A DNA stretch of 64,000 bases from a virus (IMGVR_UViG_3300042731_011014:62001-126000); one strand, 5' to 3'. Positions 1 to 6,777 are shown, numbered from the stretch's first letter. The notes: generated by a model from the sequence alone, not told the origin. Numbers and translations are program-made.

Positions 1-821
1 TTTGGCCATAAAATATTAACTTCCTTATTATGACACCTAACCGAACTTGATATATCCATAGATTGTAATAGCAATTGAACATTATTAAGCATTTCCTTGC
101 ATGTAGATACAAGCCTAATAGCCTCATTTGAATCGCAACATACATTCCCATTGGCACCAAAAAGGCCTCTTAAAAACGAACATTGTGCATTATGCGTAAG
201 ACCAAAAAGAAAATTTGGTAAATCCCTGTCTGGTAGTGCAGACATATCCATACCAATTTCTTCTAACCAGTGAAAAAAATAACTACTAGAAAATACATAA
301 CACCTTTTATTTAGATTATAAGACGGATCCGTTTTATTAATATCAGAAAAAATAGGCAATACTGTATTCTCGATAAATTCAGTGTCCTTTCCTTTGGTAA
401 AATAAAGAGATACGACACGGCTACTCTTATTGTATCCACCATCCCCTTGGAGAAAACCCAAAGACTCCATTAATATTTTTGAAGCATAAGAATAGTACTT
501 TCCAGTCTTTCCAGTTATACATTTTGGAATTTTATTCGCCAGATCACTCCCAGCATTACCCTGTAATACGCATGGAATAATAAGTCCCCTTGACTCAACC
601 GCTGGAACAAACCCTATTTCAGTTAGTATCCTATGATCACCGGTTAACCTTATTTCATGACCTCTATTGGTTTTTATCTTAACAATATCTTTTACCCCCG
701 TCTTCCAAACTTCACCTTTTACATATCCAAATCCATCAAATATTCCAACGGATTTTCCATCAAGATCTTCTACTTTTTTCCACCCAGAAGATGTTAATAA
801 TCTGGTACCCCTACTAATACA
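1..821 (-). other. Intein 3 in NrdJ (LAGLIDADG type, partial)
   Basis: In-frame insertion after the extein motif SSNP. It begins with the nucleophile Cys (residue 1039) followed by ISRGTRLLTSSGW, a typical N-terminal splicing block. Block B is visible as GHEIRLTGDHRILT. Two LAGLIDADG-like helices follow: SLGFLQGDGGYN near residue 1158 and FLRGLFGANGNV near residue 1254, so it carries a homing endonuclease of the dodecapeptide class. The C-terminal splice block lies outside the window. The NPC Cys of class II reductases is the thiyl-radical residue, so the expected +1 extein residue beyond the edge is the catalytic Cys. Confidence 0.9.
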
Positions 822-3800
822 TGGATTACTAGAGTTAATTCTACCCTCTGATGGCACTGTATTCCAACTATTTATGGTAGTATCAAATTGGATCCCAGGA
901 TCACCGCAAACATGTGCAGCCTCAGCAATAGCCGTAAAAACATCTCTAGCCTTAACCCTATCAATAGCTTTACCGTCAGTTACAGCTATCAAATCATAGA
1001 AGTCATCGTTTTCATATGCTCCCATAAACTCATCAGTTACCCTAACACTATTATTGGCATTCTGATAACATACCGTATTGTAAGCATCGCCATTTATAGA
1101 TCCATCATAACCAGCATCTATTAGAGCCCATGCCTTTTTTTCCTCTTTAACTTTACAATTAATAAAGTCCATTATATCTGGGTGATTTACGTTTAATATT
1201 GCGATCTTAGCAGCCCTGCGCGTATTAAAAACAGCAATACCTGATCCGGATTTTCTACCATCACTCCATATTACAAAATTATGACCACTATTTTCTGTTT
1301 TATCATCATTTGTCTCACAAAAAACCTCAACATCGTATGAATCGTGAATACCGATGCTTTCCACCCTCAACACTCTGTGATTATCCTCCTTAACCTCTTT
1401 TAGAAAACTTTCATACCCACCAAAATTGTTTTCTATTGACTCTAGTATTTTTTTCGCAGACGAGAAATTACCAATAATTTTTTTTCTATTTTCACAATAA
1501 AGATCAAATGTATCAATACATCCACCATTATTGATAATCCTGTAAGCTAAATTCTTCATCCTTTTTCTAACAGAAAGCTTTTGCAATTCAGATGGATTTC
1601 TTTTTTTCATACCATCCCTTTGCTTTTTTCTATACTCCTCAACCTTCTCAGAATTCTTCCAAAAAACAGAATCAGCATGCATTCCATTTAGTTTTTCAGA
1701 TCTTGAAAATTTTCTTTTCGAAAAAACATGACTCCCTTTTTCAAATAACTCTTTTCCATGAATCGAAGCATGTTCTGATTGAGGCATAATTTTTAAATTA
1801 GAAATATCGTTGTTCATCCTGTCCCCATCAATATGATGAACAATATCGCCATTTTTACACTGTAAAATATCCTCTGCGACTAACCTATGGAGGTGATTTT
1901 TCCCTTTGAGACCATCTCTTAGATTAACTCTTAAATATCCACTATTTTCTGATATCACACAAGAAAACAAGGACATGCCTTCTCTAAGGTTTCCAGCATT
2001 TACTGTATTCCCATCAGCCATTCTAATTGGATGATCATACGAGACCTCGAAAAAGCCTTTATCTGTAGTAATCCTAATCATCTCTTTTGGACTAGACTTC
2101 CATGCTTGAGCTTTTTTTGCTACATATCTATTCCTAGGGGGATCAAATGATAAGCATATAAACTCATCCAATTTCGCTAACTCTTCAACTCGAACTGGTC
2201 CATTGTTCGTATAGATTCTCTGCCATGGTATTAAACACTTACCTCCACTACGAATTACTCCAGCCCACGAATCATATCCACGCATAAAAGACACTGGTCC
2301 ACTAGCATACCCGCCACCTCTAACATGCTCCTTTGTGCTACGAAGCGTTGAAAAATTCGTGCCTGTTCCAGATCCATGCTTAAAAAGCATACCTTCAGTT
2401 TTAACAAGATCAAGGATTGAATCCATATCATCCTCAACCTCATTGATAAAACAATTATGAGTAACATACCCTTCATAAAGAAACTCTTCGTTTGAAGATT
2501 GTATATCAAAAACCTCTTCGGGCTCATCAAGCATTTTTATTGATTTTATCTTCACCCTATGCAAATCATGCTTTTGCTTTCCTTTTCTCGAAAAAGTTCC
2601 AAACAGCGCTTCATTTTTATCCTTAGCTAAAAAACCAATCCTCTCCCGGAAAATCTCCCTTTCACTCTCATATGATATATCGACACACCATGAGTCAAAT
2701 CTATCTTCTCTCTTATCCTTTTTTTCACCGTATCTAGAGAAAATACCAACACTTTGCAGTAACAATTGCACCCCATCAATAAAATCCCTGGGCATTCTAC
2801 TTAATCCCACAGAGTGTCTTTCTTTAGTAATATATCCATTGCACTGAAAAACACTTTTCAAATAAGATATTCTTGCTCTTATATTAGCCCCTTTAATTCT
2901 CTTGGGAACTCTAGCTTCCTTTTTTCTATACATAAGTTCATATTTTTCAATAAAGTCCCTAAATATCCTTCCATAAGATCTAAATCTAATAAAATCAATA
3001 TTAGGATCTTCTGTTTCCTCGGGAATCTCATTAAACTTAACATTTGGAAAAACTACATCTAAATGTTCTCTAATCCAGGATCTTTCATATTCATTAATTG
3101 TTTCAAATTCAACTATATAAGAATTACACTCATATTTTCCAATAAAACCATTACAAACAAGCCATCCAGCTAATGCAGCCTCACTTTCGCAAATCTGATC
3201 CCCTTGTTCAATTACCGTCCTTTGCCTCCATAAATAATCCCCAATATTTAACTCATCAACTCTTTTCCATTTACCATTACCTTTATGATGATGCGCAGAA
3301 AAAAACCTATGATCTGTAGTTGCGTACAATCTAGAACCATTAACAAGTTCTATTTCAATGACTTCCCTGAAACCGTTATTCTTCTTCGCCTCAAGACTCG
3401 CAACACCTTCCTTTGTTATCAACCCTATCTTAATCCCGTAACCATCTTCCAGCTTGTTATTAATAATATCCCTCATGGTCATCATTCCAAAATCGGTCAT
3501 AACAGTTGCATAACCAGGTAGGCATGCTGAACATTGCGGATTATCCTCAACACCCACGTTAAACCAAACAGGGCTATTAAACGCTGCATATTGTTTAATT
3601 AAGATGTACCTCAATTCGTCAAGAAAATTAGCTGCGTCATCATTATCAAAATATTCCTGCTCAATACCCCAATTTGTTATTGTCTTAGCCACCCGCTCAA
3701 CAAGGCTTATTACACTGTTTTCCCTTTCTAAGCTTCCTAGCTTTCCCCTAAAATACTTCTGAGCTACAATATTAAGCGCTGTCTGTGACCAATCTTTGGG

Positions 3801-3935
3801 CACTTCAACATTTTTTTGGCTAAAGAAGACTTCACCTTTTTCATTCGTAATTACAGCATCCCTTCTTTCGACCTCAATACCCATGTATGAATCACGAATT
3901 TTAATATCAGATGTTAGTATCCTATCTATTTTCAT
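1..3935 (-). CDS. nrdJ: Class II (B12-dependent) ribonucleotide reductase with three inteins, 3' end outside window
   Basis: Reduces ribonucleotides to deoxyribonucleotides using adenosylcobalamin; in a phage it supplies DNA precursors. I translated the frame from ATG at 3935 (preceded by AAAGGGA) to the window edge: 1311 codons without a stop. The extein pieces match the NrdJ family: FNSPVWFNVG and NPQCSA (ending at residue 137), CFINEVEDDM plus FKHGSGTGTNFS and GGGYASGPVSF (residues 495-566), TRRAAKIAILNVNHPDIM and DPGIQFDTTIN (905-1038), ending at SSNP. Inteins occupy residues 138-494, 567-904 and 1039 onward. The C-terminal half of the enzyme, the end of intein 3 and the stop lie beyond position 1. 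Family identity is near certain; catalytic competence depends on splicing of all three inteins. Confidence 0.95.
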   Translation of the reverse strand, partial: MKIDRILTSDIKIRDSYMGIEVERRDAVITNEKGEVFFSQKNVEVPKDWSQTALNIVAQKYFRGKLGSLERENSVISLVERVAKTITNWGIEQEYFDNDDAANFLDELRYILIKQYAAFNSPVWFNVGVEDNPQCSACLPGYATVMTDFGMMTMRDIINNKLEDGYGIKIGLITKEGVASLEAKKNNGFREVIEIELVNGSRLYATTDHRFFSAHHHKGNGKWKRVDELNIGDYLWRQRTVIEQGDQICESEAALAGWLVCNGFIGKYECNSYIVEFETINEYERSWIREHLDVVFPNVKFNEIPEETEDPNIDFIRFRSYGRIFRDFIEKYELMYRKKEARVPKRIKGANIRARISYLKSVFQCNGYITKERHSVGLSRMPRDFIDGVQLLLQSVGIFSRYGEKKDKREDRFDSWCVDISYESEREIFRERIGFLAKDKNEALFGTFSRKGKQKHDLHRVKIKSIKMLDEPEEVFDIQSSNEEFLYEGYVTHNCFINEVEDDMDSILDLVKTEGMLFKHGSGTGTNFSTLRSTKEHVRGGGYASGPVSFMRGYDSWAGVIRSGGKCLIPWQRIYTNNGPVRVEELAKLDEFICLSFDPPRNRYVAKKAQAWKSSPKEMIRITTDKGFFEVSYDHPIRMADGNTVNAGNLREGMSLFSCVISENSGYLRVNLRDGLKGKNHLHRLVAEDILQCKNGDIVHHIDGDRMNNDISNLKIMPQSEHASIHGKELFEKGSHVFSKRKFSRSEKLNGMHADSVFWKNSEKVEEYRKKQRDGMKKRNPSELQKLSVRKRMKNLAYRIINNGGCIDTFDLYCENRKKIIGNFSSAKKILESIENNFGGYESFLKEVKEDNHRVLRVESIGIHDSYDVEVFCETNDDKTENSGHNFVIWSDGRKSGSGIAVFNTRRAAKIAILNVNHPDIMDFINCKVKEEKKAWALIDAGYDGSINGDAYNTVCYQNANNSVRVTDEFMGAYENDDFYDLIAVTDGKAIDRVKARDVFTAIAEAAHVCGDPGIQFDTTINSWNTVPSEGRINSSNPCISRGTRLLTSSGWKKVEDLDGKSVGIFDGFGYVKGEVWKTGVKDIVKIKTNRGHEIRLTGDHRILTEIGFVPAVESRGLIIPCVLQGNAGSDLANKIPKCITGKTGKYYSYASKILMESLGFLQGDGGYNKSSRVVSLYFTKGKDTEFIENTVLPIFSDINKTDPSYNLNKRCYVFSSSYFFHWLEEIGMDMSALPDRDLPNFLFGLTHNAQCSFLRGLFGANGNVCCDSNEAIRLVSTCKEMLNNVQLLLQSMDISSSVRCHNKEVNILWP
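1224..2237 (-). other. Intein 2 in NrdJ (HNH type)
   Basis: A 338-aa in-frame insertion between SGGK and TRRAAK, a stretch that is contiguous in ordinary NrdJ. It starts with Cys (CLIPWQRIYTNNG), has block B as FFEVSYDHPIRMAD, and carries an HNH endonuclease signature VHHIDGDRMNNDISNL at residues 699-714 followed by a lysine/arginine-rich segment. The C-terminal blocks are YDVEVF...GHNFVIW and SGIAVFN, then Thr as the first extein residue. The penultimate residue is Phe, where most inteins have His. The boundaries are set by extein conservation on both sides. Confidence 0.9.
2454..3524 (-). other. Intein 1 in NrdJ (LAGLIDADG type)
   Basis: A 357-aa in-frame insertion between NPQCSA and CFINEVED. 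It starts with Cys (CLPGYATVMTDFG), has block B as GSRLYATTDHRF, two LAGLIDADG-like helices (LAGWLVCNGFIG near residue 255; YLKSVFQCNGYI near 358), and ends with EEVFDIQSSNEEF and a canonical His-Asn before the extein Cys. All splice residues look intact. The +1 Cys aligns with the N-terminal redox-active Cys of the reductase active site (established for the family), so removal of the intein must be precise for activity. Confidence 0.92.
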
Positions 3936-3954
3936 TACGATCCCTTTACTTTGT

Positions 3955-3964
3955 CCACGCGTGG
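3955..3964. promoter_or_regulatory. Perfect 10-bp palindrome upstream of nrdJ
   Basis: CCACGCGTGG is its own reverse complement and lies 20 nt upstream of the nrdJ start, in the short gap after the preceding gene ends at 3986. It is GC-rich in an AT-rich setting. It could be a protein-binding site or a small RNA stem; nothing else identifies it. Confidence 0.3.
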
Positions 3965-3985
3965 GAGTTACCTATAATTTTCTCC

Positions 3986-4267
3986 TTACCTAACTACGTT
4001 CCTATTAAATGTAAATATTAAAACATCATCAAAACAATCACCAAGATTCCATTTAATAAATCCCAATGAATGAACCCCTTTAAAAACATTAAAACCAACT
4101 ATGTTTTTACCATCAAACACCTCAACAAACCTGTACCCTAATCCCTTCATTTTATTTAAAGACTTCCACGTCAGCCTTATGGATAAATCATTATCAATTA
4201 CAGATTCTAAATCACGCCTGATACGCCTTGATAACTTTAACCTATCAAGCAGTTTAACCCAGAACAT
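3986..4267 (-). CDS. Hypothetical protein, 93 aa
   Basis: A small basic protein whose family I do not recognise. ATG at 4267 is preceded by a strong purine-rich site (GGAGGGGG) that overlaps the last codons of the upstream KptA-like gene, so the two are probably translationally coupled. The N-terminal third is rich in Arg, Lys and Leu (helical, LLDRLKLSRRIRRDLESV); the rest looks like an alpha/beta fold with aromatic residues (GYRFVEVFDGKNIVGFNVF). No signal peptide, membrane segment or metal motif is visible. It sits between the KptA-like gene and nrdJ. Confidence 0.75.
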   Translation of the reverse strand: MFWVKLLDRLKLSRRIRRDLESVIDNDLSIRLTWKSLNKMKGLGYRFVEVFDGKNIVGFNVFKGVHSLGFIKWNLGDCFDDVLIFTFNRNVVR

Positions 4268-4273
4268 ACATCA

Positions 4274-4597
4274 CTACCCCCTCCATGTTTCGGTATTTAT
4301 ATATTCCATCGGCACATACTTCACTAACCAAACACCGTTCTCAGATAAATAAAAATCATGACCATCTCTACTCATATCATTTGCGCGAATTACAAGAACA
4401 ATAGGAACACCATGCCTTGAACCAATATCCATAGCTATTTCACCATCAGCAGATAAATGAACATATTGCCTATTTCCAGGCTTGATGCCACCTTCCATTA
4501 TCGATCTTACAGATGTAACAGCGGTCCCGTGATAAAGCAATTGTGGTGGCATAATAGGTTTTAGATCTAAATCAACATTTACGGGATCATATCTCAT
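4274..4597 (-). CDS. KptA/Tpt1-like ADP-ribosyltransferase-fold protein, NAD lobe only
   Basis: Resembles the C-terminal lobe of RNA 2'-phosphotransferases (KptA/Tpt1), which move a 2'-phosphate from RNA to NAD+. The signature runs in order: LLYHGT (residues 20-25), RQYVHLS (43-49), IGSRHGVPIVLVI (58-70), HDFYLSENGVWL and VPMEYI near the C-terminus. I chose ATG at 4597 because TGAGGAAAAAA precedes it; a longer GTG start at 4654 has no such site. At 107 aa it is little more than half the usual length of about 180 aa, and the N-terminal RNA-binding lobe is absent. It may therefore modify something other than 2'-phosphorylated RNA. Confidence 0.85.
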   Translation of the reverse strand: MRYDPVNVDLDLKPIMPPQLLYHGTAVTSVRSIMEGGIKPGNRQYVHLSADGEIAMDIGSRHGVPIVLVIRANDMSRDGHDFYLSENGVWLVKYVPMEYINTETWRG

Positions 4598-4621
4598 TTT
4601 TTTCCTCAAAATAATACACAA

Positions 4622-4640
4622 AGGGTCGCTTAGCGTCCCT
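4622..4640. other. Leader hairpin before the KptA-like gene
   Basis: On the minus strand AGGGaCGCTaAGCGaCCCT folds into a stem with arms GGG/CCC and CGCT/AGCG. It lies between the putative promoter (4676-4703) and the ATG at 4597. The T-rich stretch after it (TTTGTGTATTATTTT) is interrupted, so it could be a weak terminator or attenuator, or simply leader structure. Confidence 0.35.
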
Positions 4641-4675
4641 CCGCACGAAAACACCTACATATCATCTTAATAAAA

Positions 4676-4703
4676 ATTGTGACCCTAAAATCAATTATGT
4701 CAA
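4676..4703 (-). promoter_or_regulatory. Possible sigma-70-type promoter
   Basis: On the minus strand a perfect TTGACA (4703-4698) is followed after 16 nt by CACAAT (4681-4676), which matches four of six -10 consensus positions. It lies in the gap after the membrane-protein gene ending at 4725 and would drive the KptA-like gene, the 93-aa gene and nrdJ. Phage-specific polymerases or sigma factors would make this irrelevant, so confidence is modest. Confidence 0.35.
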
Positions 4704-4724
4704 TGGTTTTTTTGAGTAAAAAAT

Positions 4725-5111
4725 TTATCTGTTTAATGTTGCTAGCTTATATGCACCATAGGTCGCAACACTGGAAGCTATAAAGCCAACTACTACCCCA
4801 ACCCACAGTTTATTTTGATTCCACCAACTTTTCTGGCTTAATTTCTCAATTTTTTTATCGGCCTTTTTAAGGGCCTCTTTATATTCATTTTCTTTGAATT
4901 CCCACAAATCAGTATTTATTTTTACCTTATTCTCTAGTGACTTAAACTCAATCCTAATCTTCCCAACTTTTATAGCTGTCGCCTCATTCATTAACACCCC
5001 GCTAAACGGAGATTCCTCACCTTTCTTGATTTTCAAATAAACACTGTCTTTTTTATCGGCAAGCAAATTAAAAGAAAACAGAGTTATAAAAAACACTATA
5101 ATCCACTTCAT
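4725..5111 (-). CDS. Small protein with signal peptide and C-terminal membrane segment
   Basis: Start at 5111 is preferred because GGGGAG lies just upstream; an in-frame ATG at 5144 lacks such a site and adds a polar extension. The resulting 128-aa protein begins with a classic signal sequence (MKWIIVFFITLFSFNLLA, likely cleaved before DKKD), then PFSGVLMNE, a charged stretch predicted to be helical or coiled-coil (EFKENEYKEALKKADKKIEKL) and a hydrophobic segment (WVGVVVGFIASSVATYGAY) near the C-terminus. The layout suits an envelope protein facing the periplasm, perhaps lysis-associated (spanin-like), but I cannot assign a function. Confidence 0.75.
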   Translation of the reverse strand: MKWIIVFFITLFSFNLLADKKDSVYLKIKKGEESPFSGVLMNEATAIKVGKIRIEFKSLENKVKINTDLWEFKENEYKEALKKADKKIEKLSQKSWWNQNKLWVGVVVGFIASSVATYGAYKLATLNR

Positions 5112-5112
5112 T

Positions 5113-5193
5113 TTACTCCCCATCATAATCAAAACCTTTTTCATTGATTAACCGCTGACTACCTTTTAAAAACTTGAGTGTTTCTTTTATCAT
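5113..5193 (-). CDS. 26-aa ORF, partial copy of the neighbouring zinc-ribbon N-terminus
   Basis: Starts with ATG five nt after the stop of the zinc-ribbon gene (TAAGAGCTATG) and ends within the ribosome-binding site of the next gene. The peptide begins MIKETLKFLKG; the neighbour begins MIKEALRFLKE. The similarity over about 20 residues suggests a tandem duplication that has lost its metal-binding part. It may be a relic, or a coupling peptide that carries ribosomes to the downstream start. Confidence 0.4.
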   Translation of the reverse strand: MIKETLKFLKGSQRLINEKGFDYDGE

Positions 5194-5198
5194 AGCTC

Positions 5199-5399
5199 TT
5201 ATTCTGTCTTCCTTTTCATCTTTTTGCCACACACTGGACATTTCTTATGTATACACGGTTCACCTATTTCATGATCTTCTTCGTGTCCGCACCTGCATAC
5301 ACATTTTCCTCCTGGGCCAAGTGCATCACCATTATTTCTCCCCAATCTCTCAATTATATTCCGATTCTCTTTTAAAAACCTAAGTGCCTCTTTTATCAT
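5199..5399 (-). CDS. Small zinc-ribbon protein
   Basis: A 66-aa protein with a helical N-terminus (MIKEALRFLKENRNIIERLG) and a linker LGPGGK followed by CVCRCGHEEDH, GEPCIHKKCPVCGKKM. The spacing of Cys and His pairs indicates one or two structural zinc sites of zinc-ribbon type. Similar short LGPGG-C-C-H-C-C proteins occur in bacteria and phages, without an established role to my knowledge. It sits downstream of two small structural-type genes and upstream of the 26-aa partial copy of itself. Confidence 0.75.
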   Translation of the reverse strand: MIKEALRFLKENRNIIERLGRNNGDALGPGGKCVCRCGHEEDHEIGEPCIHKKCPVCGKKMKRKTE

Positions 5400-5411
5400 T
5401 ATGATACCTTT

Positions 5412-5816
5412 TTAAATAGGATCAGAAGCTATTGCAACCCTAATCTTCATACTACACGCAACTGTCGTTGCAAACTGCTTTCCATCGTTAGTTTTAATTC
5501 TGGCCCCCCAGTAATACGTCCCGTCATCCAAAGATGATGTATCGGCTGGAATTAAATAAACCTTCAACTCACCATTAGTTGCGTCAGTAACTTCAGCCTG
5601 CTCATTTCCACCGCCTGCAAGATTCGCTGTTTTTTTAATGATCTTAGCATCATTATCTGAATCATCCTCATTTAACTTAACAATAAAAAGCGCAGCTGCA
5701 TTAGTAAGATCAATTGCTGCCTCAGTATCAGCGTTTGTAACAGTTAATTTTATTGTTTTATCAGTCCCTTTAATTACTTGAACCTCGCCGCCATCGCAGC
5801 AAACAGTTACAGCCAT
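5412..5816 (-). CDS. Small Ig-like virion protein (BppU-N-like)
   Basis: A 134-aa, Thr/Asp-rich, all-beta protein. The sequence DKTIKLTVTNADTEAAIDLTN...ALFIVKLNEDD, then DGTYYWGARIKTNDGKQFAT, resembles the N-terminal Ig-like domain of phage baseplate upper proteins and tail fibres that describe a value plus its limits. Its start overlaps the previous stop (TAATG at 5816). No signal peptide or membrane segment. I infer a small structural or fibre-attachment subunit; the resemblance is by pattern only. Confidence 0.6.
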   Translation of the reverse strand: MAVTVCCDGGEVQVIKGTDKTIKLTVTNADTEAAIDLTNAAALFIVKLNEDDSDNDAKIIKKTANLAGGGNEQAEVTDATNGELKVYLIPADTSSLDDGTYYWGARIKTNDGKQFATTVACSMKIRVAIASDPI

Positions 5817-6061
5817 TATTCACATCCTACGTTAAAATTTAGCTCATCAACTTCCTCAACCTCAATAGCTATTGAGTCCTCAGATGTTGTAACACAGATA
5901 TTAAAATCGCCTGAATCTACGAGTAAACTATAACTCGGCTCGTCAGAAACAGAGATTCCTATATCTAACTCTGATACAGAAATTTCTATACCTTCTATTT
6001 CCTCTCTTACAACCGCATATTTAGGCCATAATTTGCCTTTTGTAACTAAAGCTAGACTCAT
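5816..6061 (-). CDS. Hypothetical acidic protein, 81 aa
   Basis: Very acidic and Ser/Val-rich with alternating hydrophobic residues (IEISVSELDIGISVSDEPSYSLLV, shortened in view), so probably all-beta. No Cys motif until the final GCE. Its ATG overlaps the TGA of a 20-aa upstream ORF (ATGA) and its stop overlaps the next start (TAATG), which supports real translation in a chain of coupled small genes. The location suggests a minor structural protein; I do not recognise the family. Confidence 0.6.
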   Translation of the reverse strand: MSLALVTKGKLWPKYAVVREEIEGIEISVSELDIGISVSDEPSYSLLVDSGDFNICVTTSEDSIAIEVEEVDELNFNVGCE

Positions 6062-6120
6062 CGTAAGCCTTCCGCAACGTGGGCAAATTGAACATCAGGC
6101 CTTTGTGATCTCGGATCCAT
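6058..6120 (-). CDS. 20-aa ORF or 3' remnant of a small gene
   Basis: MDPRSQRPDVQF...EGLR ends in a TGA that overlaps the next ATG (ATGA), the coupling used throughout this operon. The frame stays open upstream to 6172 with gene-like composition (KKCWKWKMDPRSQ) but offers no start codon except ATG at 6120. An ATG at 6166 lies in another frame, and removing one G at the AAAAGG run would join it to this frame to give about 35 aa. It is either a very short gene or one broken by a frameshift. Confidence 0.3.
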   Translation of the reverse strand: MDPRSQRPDVQFAHVAEGLR

Positions 6121-6216
6121 TTTCCACTTCCAACACTTTTTGTCTTCAACCTTTTCCTTTGTGCATCGAGGTTAGATTTTCATTAAAAAATCGTAAATAA
6201 TATTCACTGTTTTAAT

Positions 6217-6307
6217 AAAAAACCTTTATGAAGGTAAAACCTTCATTGGCGTTAACCCTAACGCCTCTATCCCGTTCGCAAATGCATTCGGGACTGCCTT
6301 TTTTTTT
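6217..6307. terminator. Three tandem hairpins flanked by T runs (bidirectional terminator or structured RNA)
   Basis: Three inverted repeats lie almost end to end: ATGAAGGT-AAA-ACCTTCAT (6228-6246), GGCGTTA-ACCC-TAACGCC (6248-6265) and TCCCG...CGGGA (6270-6293). On the plus strand a run of nine T follows at 6299-6307; on the minus strand a run of six T follows at 6222-6217. This is what a bidirectional intrinsic terminator would look like, though three hairpins is more than termination needs. It lies directly downstream of the broken nuclease-like gene. Confidence 0.6.
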
Positions 6308-6326
6308 AGTATGCCAATTGAACCGT

Positions 6327-6770
6327 TTATATCCTTTTTTCTGAATCTATTCTATACTTCCTAGCCGCCAACATCAAATTAAGTAGATTGCTTTCCCATA
6401 TATATCGGCGATGTTCATTGCTAGTAAGCCAACTACTGACATGACCAGTCATATCTAATACAATAATTCCACATTTATTTGCAATCAAACTAAACTCGCC
6501 GATCTCATCATATCTAAAATTACCAATTGCAATAACTGCATAGTGAGGCTTTTCCTCTATTCTTAATCATCCCAGCGTTTGCGCAAGAACCTTTAAATTA
6601 GGTCTTAATTTTGCCTGAACACCTATTTGAATCTTATTTCTCACCAGAACGATATCCCAATTACCTTGCTCAGGATATGCAATAAAATTCCGTTTTTCGG
6701 CCTCACTAATAAGATTATCACATAGCCTCTTTTCAGAAGCAAACTTTTTCCTTATCCTCTGTCGTCTCAT
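6327..6770 (-). pseudogene. Nuclease-like gene interrupted by an in-frame TGA
   Basis: From ATG 6770 the frame encodes KFASEKRLCDNLISEAEKRNF, then GNWDIVLVRNKIQIGVQAKL, then stops at TGA 6569-6567. The same frame continues with protein-like sequence (LRIEEKPHYAVIAIGNFRYD, CGIIVLDMTGHVSSWL, HRRYIWESNLLNLMLAARKY) to TAA at 6327. The pattern D-I-V...V-Q-A-K resembles the core of PD-(D/E)XK-type nucleases, but this is a weak match. Neighbouring genes use TGA as a normal stop, so recoding is unlikely. I read it as a nonsense mutation in a gene of about 147 codons; a stable short form is also possible. Confidence 0.6.
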
Positions 6771-6777
6771 GTTGAAA

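Noticed and set aside
1-3935. Reading 1-3935 as several small genes
   Set aside because: The minus-strand frame is continuous for 1311 codons and shows ordered NrdJ extein and intein blocks; short ORFs in the other frames have no support.
4598-4654. Longer start (GTG at 4654) for the KptA-like protein
   Set aside because: The extra 19 residues are not like the KptA N-terminal lobe, pass through a leader hairpin and lack a good ribosome-binding site, whereas ATG 4597 has GAGG at proper spacing.
6567-6569. TGA recoded as Trp or another amino acid
   Set aside because: TGA serves as a normal stop at the end of neighbouring genes (for example 10385 and 11197, with ATGA overlaps), so an alternative code is unlikely.
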